64,000 nt of DNA, taken from positions 1-64,000 of the forward strand of contig JNEU01000936.1 of the NCBI GenBank assembly GCA_000697475.1. The letters are read 5' to 3'. Below are positions 1 to 11,555 of the stretch, piece by piece. The position numbers and the translations under genes were made by a program. Source of the DNA: Lichtheimia corymbifera B2541 (taxonomy: Eukaryota; Mucoromycota; Mucoromycetes; Mucorales; Lichtheimiaceae). Under the pieces are notes generated by a model. The model ran no database searches. It was given only the letters and a program-made list of their open reading frames with translations, and was not told the DNA's origin. Each line of letters opens with the position of its first letter. The stretch's first letter is position 1.

Positions 1-927
1 CAAACTTCCACACAATATGCTCTAGGACATTCTGAACAACTTTGTATTAATAAAGAACCCACACTTCATTTAAAAATTTCGAAAGGGAGAGCATAATGTG
101 GGGTTTACTATGATGGGCGGAAATTGGGAAAGCGCCGGATTTATGAAAAAGTCAATTAGTATGTAGTTTCTTGGGATTCCCCATTTCGCACTTGAAACTT
201 GGTCAGAAGGTACTCTCGCACATGCTGATCAACTCCATTCATTTAAAAACCGCATGGTTCATTATGTACATTTTGAATGCCGGACAGCCCAAATGTAGGA
301 GAAAAGTAGGGTCGGCGCTCCTGTTCCCCGAGATTGCCCACCTCGAACCTGAAACTTTCACACAACACCCTTTCGACTACGCCGAGCAATTTCGTTCCCA
401 TAAAGACCCCAGAGTCCATTATGAAAACATTGAATGTAGGAGATACGACAAATGGATGGAAACATAAATAGGGTGTACGGCCGTGCGCGCCGATATTGCC
501 CATGGCGACGTCGAAACTTGGTCAGGAGGTGCTCTCGGTCATGCTGATCAACATCGTTCTCATAAAGCCTCTATACACCATTATGGAGATTTAAAGATAC
601 AGGCATCTTTATGTTTTACCTATGCTATAAGCTTGATGCTATATGACAAGTGGTCTTGTTCATTGTCAACTAGGTAGACCCCGATAGAGCCGAAGATGCA
701 GACGGACTTCTTTGTGCGACACATCTCATTTGCATGATACTTCACAATGAACAAACACCACTCTCCATATAGCATCACGCTTAGAGCATATGTAAAAACA
801 TAAAGGTGCCTGTATATCTAAATTTTACAATGAAACGTGGGGTCTTCAATCGAACAAAGTTGCTCGTCTGGGTGTAGCGCACCTTGGGTGCAAGTTTCAC
901 GATCAACCTCGCCGATCCCAAATTTCG

Positions 928-1008
928 CAATGTCACCACCAGCCAAAGTGGATCGTGGGTCGACCTCTTGAATTTTTTTTTTTTCAACTTTGGCTGGTGG
1001 TGACATTG
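928..1008. repeat. Hairpin with 22-bp perfect arms
   Basis: Positions 928-949 and 987-1008 are perfect reverse complements (arm contains caccaccagccaaag) separated by a 37-nt loop with a T-run. With mismatches the pairing extends outward to about 788-949 against 987-1150. Confidence 0.9.
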
Positions 1009-2288
1009 GGTGAATCTGAGAATGGCCACGACGATCGTGAAACTTGCACCCACGGTGCGCTTCACCCCGACGAGCAATATTGTTCGATTGAAGACCCCAC
1101 GTTTCATTGTAAAGTTTAGATATACAGGCACCTTTATGTTTTTACATATGATGAAAAGCATGATGCTATATGACAAGTGGTGTTTGTTGATTGTGAAGTA
1201 GCTTGACCCTGATAGAGCGGAAGATGCGCAGGGGCGTGCTTGTCTAATACAGCTCACTTCCATGATACTTCACAATGAACAAACACCACCTATCATAAGC
1301 ATCACGCTTTCAGCATATGTAAAAGCGTAAACTTGAATGTATCGAGGATTGGCAAGCTTGATCGTGAAATCTGATTGACAAGGTGCGCTCTACCACGACG
1401 AGCAATATTGTTCTATGAAAGATCCCATGTTTCATTGTAAAGTTTAGAGATAAATGCACTTTCTCGTTTTTACATATGCTGAAAAGCGTGATGCTTATGA
1501 TAAGTGGTGTTTGTTCATTGTGAAGTATCATGGAAGTGAGCTGTATTAGACAAGCACGCCCCTGCGCATCTTCCGCTCTATCAGGGTCAAGCTACTTCAC
1601 AATCAACAAACACCACTTGTCATATAGCACCATGCTTTTCAGCATATGTAAAAACAAGAAAGTGCATTTATCTCAAAACTTTACAATGATACATAGGCTC
1701 TTTCATAGAACAATATCGCTCGTCATAGTCGAGCGCACCTGGTCAATCATGTTTCACGATCACGCTTGCCAATCCTAGATCCAGGCACATTTACGTCTTT
1801 TTCATATGCTAAAAGCGTGATGCTATATGACAAGTGGTGTTGTTCATTGGAAAGTATTATGCAAATGAACTGTGTTGCACAAGCACGCCCCTACGCATCT
1901 TCCGCTCTATCAAGGTCGAGCTACTTCACAATGAACAAATACCACTTCTCATATAGCATCATGCTTTTCATCATATGTAAAAGCGTGAAAGTGCATTTAT
2001 CTCTAAACTTTACAATGGAACATGGGCTCTTTCATAGAACAATATTGCTCGACGTGGTCGGGCGCACCTTGTGAATCAAGTTTCACGATACAGCTTGCCA
2101 ATCCTAGATACAGGCACTTTTACGTTTTTACATATGCTGAAACCATGATACTAGATGAAAGGTGATCTTTGTTCATTGTGAAGTATCATGCAAATGAGCT
2201 GTGTTAGACAAGCACGCCCCTGCGCATCTTCTGCTCTACCAGGGTCTACCTACTTGACAATGAACAAAGATCACCTTTCATCTAGTAT

Positions 2289-2379
2289 CATGGTTACAGT
2301 ATATGTAAAACATAAAGATACCCATAACTAAAAATTCTACTTATGGGCATCTTTATGTTTTACATGTGCAGTAACCATG
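2289..2379. repeat. Hairpin with ~38-bp near-perfect arms
   Basis: Positions 2289-2326 (starting catggttacag) and 2342-2379 (ending gtaaccatg) are almost perfect reverse complements with a 15-nt loop. It lies between two of the palindromic units. Confidence 0.9.
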
Positions 2380-3039
2380 ATGCTATATGGAGAGTGGTGT
2401 TTGTTCATTGTGAAGTATCATGCAAATGAGCTGTGTTACACAAGCACGCCCCTGCGCGCCTTCCGCTCTATTAGAATCCAGCTACTTTACAATGAACAAC
2501 CACCACTTGTCATATAGCATCACGCTTATAGCAAAGCAAAACATGAAGGCGCCTGTTTCTCCAGATCTCCATAGTGATGTGTAGAGGCTTTATGAGAACG
2601 ATATTGATCAGCATGACCCAGAGCACCTCCTGACCAAGTTTCGACGTCGCCATGGGCAATATCGGCGCGCACGGCCGTACACCCTATTTATGTTACCATC
2701 CATTCGTCGTCTCTCCTAAATTCAAGCTTTTCATAATGAACTCTGGGGACTTTATGAGAACGAAATTGCTCGGCGTGGACGAAAGGATGTTGTGTGAAAG
2801 TTTCAGGTTCGAGGTAGGCAACCTCGGCGAGCAGGAGCGTCTACCCTACTTTTCTCTTACATTTGGGCTGGCCGGTATTCAAAATGTTCATAATGAACCA
2901 TGCGGTTTTTAAATGAATGGAGTTGATCAGCATGTGCGAGAGTACCTTCTGACCAAGTTTCAAGTGCGAGATGGGGAATCCCAAGAAACTACATACTAAT
3001 TGACTTTTTCATAAATCCGGCGCTTTCCCAATTTCCGCC

Positions 3040-6000
3040 CATCATAGTAAACCCCACATTATACTCTCCCTTTCGAAATTTTCAAATGAAGTGTGGGTTC
3101 TTTATTAAGACGAAGTTGTTCAGCATAACCTAGAGCACAATGTGTGAAAGTTTGAGGTTCGAGACAGGCAATCAAGGTCGCGGAGTAATTTATAGAGTGC
3201 ATGGCAGTGTCTGACCGATATAATTTCCACCTCTTCCTCCACCCATTCTCAACTGTTGCCCCCATTCAAGTACAACTACAACCTGCGAACGATTGCCTTG
3301 CTTCCAATCCACCATGTCAATGCTACGAATATCTTGAGCCGATTGTCTTGAGCTGAATGGCAAGCTCATGGCGTGTGCACCCCGCTACAACACACGCCTT
3401 TCTTGAAAGCACACACTGTCTTGCACACACCAATGCCACAATCAAACGAAACAGCATTCATTCCAGCAGTTACTATTAGCAATGACTTTATTGTCTCAAG
3501 CAGCGTTCACAATCTTGTCACTCTACTACTACAACACGCTCCTCTGCCACAACCATCCCGTAACAGCAGCTGCCATTAGCAAGGTCTCCACTGCCTCAAG
3601 TTACTTGCGGCCTCTTGACGTGGACAGCTGATAGCCATTGTATAAAGCAGCTTTATTTACGTGTGGCAACTTGCAATGATGCATACGACTTCTAATGGAT
3701 GGCCCCGTATCAGCTATCAATTATCCCGCAATACAAGCACTCTTCGCCTTGTTGAGCTGCACTGAAAATGACCAAGAAAGCGAGAGACCAACACTCGGAT
3801 GGAAAAGGAAGTATATCAGCAGCGATCACAGAGGCTCTTTCTTATTGAACTCGTAACGGTTATGGATGAATGGATGGATGCAATCAAGTGCAGTAATGTG
3901 GAATCCTGGAATGTTGCTTTGGCTACTTGGCTCGTGGTCAGCAGTAACGAACACGTGGATACGGCTGAGGATGATGATGGATTGGATGAATTGGATGGCA
4001 TGGAAACGAGGGCTTATATTTTTGACAAGAGAGGATTTACTACCATGGATGATATTTGCAACGTTCAAGTCAATGCACGCAACAGCTACTTTTCAATCAT
4101 GGATGAAGATGCTATGATGCAGCAACCAAGGATACAATGACACAACGACACCTGCTGGTTCTTTGTGATCCACTGGTTGGCATCTGGAAGGAAAGGAAGG
4201 ATAGAAATTTGAAGGCCGGAAGGGGAGATTGGATTAGACTCACATCATTGTATCGAGACGCTCTTGTTCCTTCTGTCATATTACATTCATTAAAGCTTCA
4301 TTGTTCATATGCTGATTAGACAATGGGTAGTGCCAATAACTGATTGTATACATGTTTAAATAGACGCTTGTATCTTCAATGTTGATATGAGTGTATTTAT
4401 GTTTTCCTTATGTATGCTATATGATAAGAGGTCTTTGTTCATTGTCAAGCAGTAGGCCCTGGTAGAGCAAGAGGTGCAGAGGGGCAAGTGTGTGTAACTT
4501 GAGCTGCGAGGTCAAGAGTGGAAGGGTCTATCCTATTGGTGGAAGGTGCATGATGGATATTTTCCCCCCTGAAAGCCTATAGAAAGGTCCGGTTATACTA
4601 TTCCGTACAGATTTATTCGTTCTTATATAATGTTGTAAAAATTAGCGTAGCTGAAAGCTACCATAGGTAAGCATGGCACGTTCATGTACTCGTGGGTCGT
4701 TGCATCACAACAGCTCATTCTTTCTTGAGCGGAGTGAATCAAGTTACAATGAACCAAGCACTATGTTGGGAGTCATCACTCCCGAATTAATATCTTGCAA
4801 TGCAAGCGTTCGAGAACCATTCCTGCTTTTCGTCTATCAATACATGAACTGGGACCTGTGACAAAAGAACAAAAGCATCTCGATACGATGATGTAAATGA
4901 TCCAATCTCGCTTTCCAACCTTCAAGCTTCTATTTCCCCACCTTTCTTCAATCCAGAAACCACCCAGTGATCCACAACTTAAGTATATGAACTGATGGCA
5001 TGATGCTCGTTTAGACAATGTGTTGAATTTAATGGGAAAGTCGAATTTAATGGAAAAGTCGAAGAATAGCACATGGTAGTGTATATGTTGTTTATCAAGA
5101 AAGTATGATAAGGGAACAGCATTGTAAAATGATAAGCTACGGGTGTGTCACATCGAGTCGACAGGGATAACTGTGCCATTGTATTCTTGATTGCTGCCGT
5201 CATAAACATCCTTCATCCATGATTGTAAAATAGCTGTTGCATGTATTGACCTGAGTATTCCAATAGCGTCCATGACTGTAAGGCACCTTCCACCAAGATA
5301 TCATCCATTTGGTCAATCCCATCCAATCCATCATCATCCTCAGCCGTATCCACGTGATCGTTCCTGCGGACGACGCTCGCTCCAAGTAACCAAAGCAGCA
5401 TTCAAGGAGATCTTATCACTGTACTTGAGATTGCATCCATCCATCAAATCCACCATGTTGGTTGAAGACAGCCATGCGATCGCTGCTGATATGCTCCCTT
5501 CTCTATTCGGTTGCAGGTCAATCCTTTCTTGCTCACTGTCTTCCATTGCAGCCCAACCAAATAAAGATTACTTGTACTTGATCGCTGATATGGGATCCCA
5601 TCCATTGTAATCCGTATGTAACAAAGCAAGTTGCTGCAAGTATTTCGAGACAATGGAGTAAAAGACATTGAAAATGGCAACTGCTGCTACGCTTGGTCGT
5701 GGCAGAAGAGTGTGCAATGGCGTGTGTTGTAGTAGAGTGACAAGGAGAGTTTGCTGAAAGCAGCTGCTGGAATGAATGCTGTTACGATTGGTTGTGGTAG
5801 AGGAGTGCACAAGAGATGGTGTGTGTCAAGAAACGCGGGTGTTATAGTGTGGTGCAAACGCCACGGACTCGCCATTCAGTTAAAGCCAATCGGATCAAGA
5901 CAGTTGTAGGGTTGACATTGATGGGTTGAAGGAGGACAATCGTGCGCAGGTGATGGTTGTACTTGAATGGGGCAACAGTTGAGAATGGGAAGAAGACGCA

Positions 6001-6480
6001 AGAAGCAAGGAGTGTGAAGAGCTGGAAATTAAATAGATCAGGCACCGTCAGGCATATTCATGCACACTGTAAATTCATCCATGATCTTGAGATTGCTCCC
6101 CTTGACCTGAAACTTGCACAGAAGATGCTCCTGGACATGCTGAACAACTTTGTCTTAATAAAGAACCCATGCTTCATTCAAATTTTTTAAATGGGAGGGT
6201 GTAATGTGGGGGTTAAAATGATGGACGAAAATTCCGGACCCGCCTGGATTCATTGAAATGCCAAACAGTATGCATAATCTTGGGATTCCCACTTTTGAAC
6301 TTGAAACTTGGTAAGAAGGTTATCTGAGCCATGCTGATCAACTCTATTCATTTTAAAACCGCACACTTCATTTGAGATCTTTGAATGCTAACAGCCCAAA
6401 TATAGGTGAGATAATGGAGAGTGTCCACCTCCACAGAGAAACATGTACCTTTATGTTTTACCTATGCCGTAAGCGTGATG
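3040..6480. repeat. Second giant fold-back unit, sharing the first unit's right arm
   Basis: The right arm of the left unit (about 2880-3265) recurs inverted at 5957-6430. Inside it, 3350-3600 pairs with 5640-5870, 3790-4130 pairs with 5210-5580, and 4180-4300 pairs with 4860-4950, around a centre near 4600. Identity is lower than in the left unit, with indels. The whole 1-6480 block is therefore one repeat family in alternating orientations. No convincing transposase domain is visible. Confidence 0.75.
3799..4140 (+). pseudogene. Coding-like relic inside the fold-back
   Basis: An open frame of 113 residues, acidic in the middle (HVDTAEDDDGLDELDGME). The inverted arm (5213-5560, minus strand) encodes the recognisable but frameshifted counterpart, with YQQRS, HVDTAEDDDGLDG and NHG/NSYF segments in different frames. 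Conservation at residue level between the arms suggests a captured, eroded protein segment. I do not recognise the family; chance openness is the alternative. Confidence 0.25.
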
Positions 6481-6882
6481 GAGTTGCTTTTTCCTACTGG
6501 GTGGTGCCGACTGCATTGACGGAAAGATGAAGAGCTCGTGGCGGTTACACAAACGCGTCCTTGACAGGTTGTTGCACAAATGGATGATAATGATGGTTAC
6601 CTTTAAGAAGGTACGCAAATAAACAGTATCCAATAATGAAGGTGTGTGGATCAAGCTATGTTTAGCGTGGCAATAACAGCACTACATCATATTTGGATGT
6701 ACGTAGGAGAAACCAATTTGTATATGTAACCAATTCACTGGAGGGATCACTTTTCTGTTTCTCTCAACGTCATCTACTCCTCCTGATTGTATCAAAAAAG
6801 CCATATACTTTTTGCATGACCGATAACCGAACGACATTTATTATTCCATCTACGAAGCTATATTATTATGTACAATCACAAG

Positions 6883-7520
6883 CTACCAAAGTCCAATCAA
6901 GGGCGTAATAAATAAGCAATGCTTTATTTCATCTAGCTTTCTAGCTACTTTGCTACCTTCGTCCGTCATCATTCGTACTCGTACCCGGCAACAGCCGTCA
7001 ATCTCCTCGTCACCAATAATATCCAAAACACGCAAGCAGAAAGAATGGATCTTGCAGGCTTCCTTTTGTATGTCGTTATCATCATTGTTGTGAATGTGGT
7101 AATCATTGTAATCGTCGTCTCTATAAATAAAAACAGCCAGGTTAGACAATCTGATACTGGGAATGATGATGATTTGGTGTACCGTTAGGCGATCCTCTCT
7201 AAGGAAGAAGGCAAATGACCACCATACGGGCAACGTCAGGCGATTCCTGTCTTTGATAAAGTACTGTACGAAGCACACAAGGCCCGTACGATCCATCGCA
7301 AGCCATAGTTGTCCTCATTTCATCCTCTCCAAAGAAAGAATGATCCCAATCCATTCCCGCCTCATGAAAAGAAATCCTCAAAGGGGAAGAACGAGTCTAT
7401 CACGAAAAGAGCACTGATGTCAACACATTCACGGCCAGGCTGCTGTTGCAAATCCCCTTTTACCTCAACACGGTGACCATGCTCTATAGAGCCCTGGACG
7501 CGTTCCAAGAAGCCTTTTCA
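6883..7520 (-). pseudogene. Degenerate unrecognised gene fragment
   Basis: Several coding-like stretches follow each other on the minus strand in shifting frames. One around 7400-7510 reads HRVEVKGDLQQQPGREC then FVIDSFFPFEDFF. One at 7199-7381 contains MDWDHSFFGEDEM and VLYQRQESPDVAR. One at 6883-7130 is acidic, with DIQKEACKIHSFCLRVLDII. Stops and frame changes separate them and only one weak GT-AG intron can be drawn. I read this as an eroded gene of unknown family; a real multi-exon gene is not excluded. Confidence 0.3.
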
Positions 7521-7607
7521 GCAAACTGTTGATACAGGCTGGGAGTCGAACCCAGAGATGATGATGCCCCAAAAGTCGCATTGCCTGACCAAAACCTATT
7601 CAATTCC

Positions 7608-8080
7608 TTATTAGCATGCATATACAATAACGTCTTTTTTCATTGTTTGCTTCATTGCACTTGCCTTTTTCATATACGTAAAGACTCTTGGTTGATAGTT
7701 ACTGGAAACCGAAAAACCATGGTGTAGTGTGGTTGAGCCGAGACAAAACGCCAAACGAGCCCGCTTCTTGAAACCAAAAGTTGCCCTCTATACACAAGCT
7801 AACACGTCAATGGAACAAGCTCTGTTACTACATTGCACTCTGAATGTACCTGGTGGCGACCAAGCATGGCATGGGAATAGCAACGAACAGGAGGAAGCGA
7901 CCCTATCACCATGGCTGTACCCACTCCCTATCTATACATGACCAGAACTATATTAATAACTCACAGTTAACAAGGGTCATAACACATTACCTTGAAGGGA
8001 ATGCCGTGAATGGAAGGGAGTTAAAAGGAGAGGAGGTGGAGCTGCAGTTACCAAATTTGATTTCCATGGTGATGAGCTTG
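7608..8080. other. Gene-free stretch
   Basis: Short open frames only, none with coding-like composition. Nothing supportable was seen. Confidence 0.4.
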
Positions 8081-8221
8081 TTGGCAAGTTAAATTCTTGC
8101 ACTGGGTGCCAAGTTAAAATTCTTGCGCTGGTTGCCAAGTTAAATGCTTGCACTGGTTGCCAAGTTAAAATTCTTGCGCTGGTTGCCAAGTTAAATGCTT
8201 GCACTGGTTGCCAAGTTAAAT
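8081..8221. repeat. 25/26-nt minisatellite, about 5.5 copies
   Basis: Tandem units gccaagttaaatgcttgcac(tggtt) and gccaagttaaaattcttgcg(ctggtt) alternate, giving a 51-nt higher-order dimer. The first copy is diverged and the last is partial. There are no unique spacers, so this is a simple tandem array. Confidence 0.95.
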
Positions 8222-8602
8222 GTCACACTGCGAATACACTGAGCCCATTCACTCAACCCACACAGTGTAGTAGGCTCTTCAGACTTAATTCCACCCATCA
8301 CTTTATGCATGAATTTATTAATGCATCATACCCAACAGACACCCACGCCCAACATACACTATAAAAGCATGTTGTCGCTACCCATCATAACCCCACACCT
8401 CTCTTTCCTCTGTCATTTGCTTACAAGGTCAAATGTCGAAGGGGTATGTACGTATGCTATTTACTTTCGACCTGTGAATAAGCGCTGGTCTTTGCGGTCA
8501 TTCAAAGTGCTTTTCTTTATCCTACTTTCATTGTCGTTGAATTGCGATAATGTATTCTTGTAATAAGGTAAAGCCTGATCATGTTGTTTGATGAATCACT
8601 AC

Positions 8603-8999
8603 TCATATACGCCACCTTGATGCTTTTGATACAGAGCCCAACTTTTCAAGTTGAAATGTGGCGGTATTTACGTAGTTGATCAAATGGTGGCATTGGACTC
8701 GAAAAAAGACATCCTCAAGACGACGTATTTTCTCTCTCCATATAATTGGTTTTGTGCTTTGGCCAAGCACCCAATCTCCAAGAGCTAATGGTTGATATGG
8801 AAAATGATACACCATCTGACCCTCCTCAGGGGGTGTGGATCAAGAGATGCTAAAGGACCATTTAATTGCTCTTGAAGTATTTACATATCTCAATAAGCCG
8901 CACCTCAAACACGACATCGGTAATTGGCCGATAGACACGATCCACTTTATTCCCTTTCAACAATAAGCCAACTGCTTTAACTTTTCTATCGTTCATCAT
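8603..8999 (-). pseudogene. Two coding-like relics of an unrecognised gene
   Basis: Minus strand 8999-8862 is a 45-residue frame (MMNDRKVKAVGLLLKGN...RLIEICKYFKSN) and 8815-8603 is a 70-residue frame (YHFPYQPLALGDWVLGQ...KIRRLEDVFFRVQ). Both have balanced, protein-like composition but are separated by a stop and a frame change without a good intron. They may be parts of one decayed gene. Family unknown. Confidence 0.35.
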
Positions 9000-9963
9000 T
9001 TATCCAATGATATTTATGCATTGTATCTATCTTTCTACCACCTTTGGAAGACACTCCATATTTTCCTTCCATATAATCCATATAAGCTCATTGAACATAG
9101 CACTGGATCATGCCTCCAATGAGCATATAAAGCCATACGCCCATCATGCACATATAATAAAAAGGATGCTGCCGTTTTCCTCTATCACAGCTTTGATCCC
9201 TTACAACGTCGCAATTATCCACGCTTTGATGCAGGTCTTATATCTTGTACCTCTGTAGGTTAGAGTTATGATACATACATAGGCCTTTGTGATGTCGTTA
9301 ACACAAAAGTGAACCATCGTGATCATTGGGGTATCCATGAAAATGAATACCAATATGAGAAATTCAAAGTAACTCTAGCAATGGTACGAAAAGGGGGTAC
9401 AGAGATGCTTCCACTATTAAGGATGGATAATGTAAGGTAATCTTACCAAGTGGATGATCAAGGCTGTCAGGATGATAGATGCATGTTCGCTTGGTGAATG
9501 ATATCGTAACACTTGAGACTTTTACCATTGTATATGCGTTGACCATTTCTGGCATTCTAAGTATAATACCATGTATGATTATAATGCTTGGGATAGTACG
9601 AGCAATTTTCTTATCGGTGGGTGTATGTTTACTAGGTATACAACGTGAGACTTTTATCTGCCAAAGACGTCAAGAACGTCGAGTAACTAGAAAATAGAAT
9701 GCTTAGGGTTGGATTGAGTAAGAAAAAACGGATACTTAGTAACAATTGATGTTGATGGATCATATGATGCAAAATGACACCTTTTTGCTTTATGCGATGA
9801 TGATAATGATACTAAACAATGTTTATAATCAACAAAATGATCCCGACAGGCAATGCCATCACTCTATGCAGGCTTACTGCCGAAAAATTGACCCAAAATG
9901 ATGAAAAATGACCAAAATCTCCAAAAAAAATGATTGATGTTCCAAGAAACAACAAAAGATTGA
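9000..9963. other. Gene-free stretch
   Basis: A few short open frames (for example 9479-9697, hydrophobic) have no intron support or recognisable motif. An A-rich segment (9880-9955) flanks the tRNA gene. Nothing else was seen. Confidence 0.4.
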
Positions 9964-10036
9964 TGCCCCCTCCGTGAATCGAACACGGGACCTTTGGTTT
10001 ACAAGACCAACGCTCTGCCAACTAAGCCAAGGAGGC
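9964..10036 (-). tRNA. tRNA-Thr (anticodon UGU)
   Basis: The minus strand folds into a full cloverleaf of 73 nt. The acceptor stem GCCTCCT pairs with AGGGGGC (one T-G wobble), the D arm is GCTTAGTTGGCAGAGC, the anticodon stem-loop is TTGGT-CTTGTAA-ACCAA with anticodon TGT, and the T arm is CCGTG-TTCGATT-CACGG. Discriminator base is A. There is no intron and the encoded 3' end lacks CCA, as expected for a nuclear gene. Anticodon TGT assigns threonine (ACA and ACG codons). Confidence 0.97.
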
Positions 10037-11099
10037 TTTTCTTGCTTGTCTTTTGATATCAAACAAGATTGAAATAGGACAAAATTACCATATGAAGTAT
10101 GCATGCGATATTGGTTTCGATTTGCAGCGGAGTACCTTATATTTTCAATGCTAAAAACGTTGTTTTTCTATGGGAGCTCATTGTCTAGCAATTTGGGATG
10201 AAAGAATGGGTAGCAGGGTCATTGGATGGGGTCTAAGGGCAAGGTCCTATGTTCAAAGTGAGTCCCCGCGAAATTTCGAGCTCAGATCCAAAAGGCGTAG
10301 AATAACCCATATGCTGGTGATGTTCCTGCGTATCCTTACACGTACTAAGGTCGTATTGAGTCAACTGCCAACTTTTGCCTTCATTCGACGAGATAATGCT
10401 ATGACCTTTAATAATCATGCTTACAATGATATTTGTACATTAATCATACATAGTATGCTTTAGTCAGTGCATCCTAAAGCATTTATGTAGAGTAATGGCA
10501 AAAGTCTCGAGTCTGAAGCTTGATATATGCCGGTGGCCTTTTCATGCTGCCAACCAAGACTGCTCGAAATATAGCACAGATTTATGGTGTCTTATGCATC
10601 ATCCACTTTCAAACAAGCTATTATTCATCCAGTGATCACTTTTGGCTTATGGGACATACCATGGTTAGCTTGGAAAAAATGCCATTACGGGCTATCATAA
10701 GCGCAGGGGAAAGGGTCATTGTTGTGATGTTGCTGAACATGATCATACGGTTGTAAGCTTAGCGATACATACAACTTATAAGCAATTGAACAGCAAAGAA
10801 TAAACGCAAGGTTATCTTCCCGGCTTCTTATCACACGGCACGGATGAACAATGTAGTTGTCAAGGCTGCTTTTGTCCTATTATTATTGGTACTAAAGGAT
10901 ATGCCTACGACCGCTTGTCGAATGCTTGCTTATTACACGAAAGTCTCCCTTGTACACCTTGTCCTTAAGAGCATTGTATCCAGCGCCCGTTGTGTGTGAT
11001 GTTCAGCTATGGTGCACGTTGTGCATCACTGCAGTTAAAGGTCCATTACAACACTTCTCGGCTTTGATATCCGACCTGCATCTTTGTCTCTAATATGAT
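10037..11099. other. Gene-free stretch
   Basis: Open frames at 10170-10463 and 10520-10756 show no motif, intron or family resemblance. Nothing supportable was seen. Confidence 0.4.
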
Positions 11100-11300
11100 A
11101 CAGGTGATTGGCAGTGCACAAGGACCACTTTTCATACAGCATCACCCTTATAGCATAGAAAATAAACATAAAGGCTACAACCAAACGTGGGGGTTCTTTA
11201 TTACACTATAGACAAGGTGAAGAGCTGAGTGTAATGGCACGTGCCTGGTGATAAGTCGCACACGTCGTTGACAGGTTGCATAAATGCTAATCCGGTCATA
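11100..11300. repeat. Relic of the fold-back repeat family
   Basis: The segment 11110-11200 (accacttttcatacagcatc followed by aaacataaaggc and a ttctttatta motif) matches the ends of the palindromic units and arm sequence at 1-800. The next ~90 bases resemble 6520-6600, sharing gaagagctg/gaagagctc and tgacaggttg. It is a diverged fragment of the same family. Confidence 0.55.
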
Positions 11301-11555
11301 GTAAAAAATCATGGATAGCTTAATTACATGGGATATGCTAACTGAATTCTCGAGTAGTGATTATTCTATAAATATAAGGTGTAGGCTATTGTTGAGGTAG
11401 ACATCCACAGCAGGTGGGGTGGGGTTCATTGCACAAATTGGGAACACTGAGACGAACAAAGAGCCCCTTCTTCTTCACTCCCACTTCACAAAGCAAGGTA
11501 AGAGGTGTCTCCATTCCCAAACTACGACGCGTTAACGGCTGCCGTTCCTTTCATT

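Larger units (their letters stand above)
630..2530. repeat. Array of ~150-bp palindromic (MITE-like) units
   Basis: Six diverged copies of a unit with ~35-40 bp terminal inverted repeats lie at about 630-785, 1155-1312, 1490-1640, 1810-1970, 2140-2290 and 2370-2530, in both orientations. Each begins near gatgctatatgacaagtgg and ends with its complement, around a core containing cctgatagagcggaagatg-like sequence. Between them are spacers built from a second inverted unit. Half copies occur at 4405-4500 and 11110-11165. The structure fits a small non-autonomous inverted-repeat element amplified in nested fashion; target-site duplications were not resolved. Confidence 0.75.
1..3265. repeat. Compound fold-back (giant inverted repeat), left unit
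   Basis: The first ~800 bases reappear as a diverged reverse complement at about 2345-3160. Example pairs: the segment at 110-200 pairs with 2950-3060, and the segment at 470-600 pairs with 2555-2690. The arms face each other around a centre near 1575. Translating either arm gives the same 86-residue reading (plus strand 2652-2912, minus strand 243-503), which shows how close the arms are but does not prove coding. The interior is made of shorter inverted units. The element starts before the window, so its outer left end is unseen. No transposase or reverse transcriptase reading frame is visible, so a non-autonomous fold-back element is the simplest description. Confidence 0.85.

Noticed and set aside
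171..2912. Open frames of 60-100 residues in the repeat arms as genes
   Set aside because: The same translation appears in both inverted arms only because the DNA is duplicated. There is no start context, intron or family match.
7531..7607. tRNA-like sequence on the minus strand
   Set aside because: It has a perfect T-arm (CTGGG-TTCGACT-CCCAG) but no matching acceptor stem and no clean five-pair anticodon stem. Could be a 3' half of a tRNA pseudogene or SINE-like remnant; not annotated as a gene.
8081..8221. Possible CRISPR-like array
   Set aside because: Units are directly adjacent with no unique spacers and the genome is eukaryotic. It is a minisatellite.
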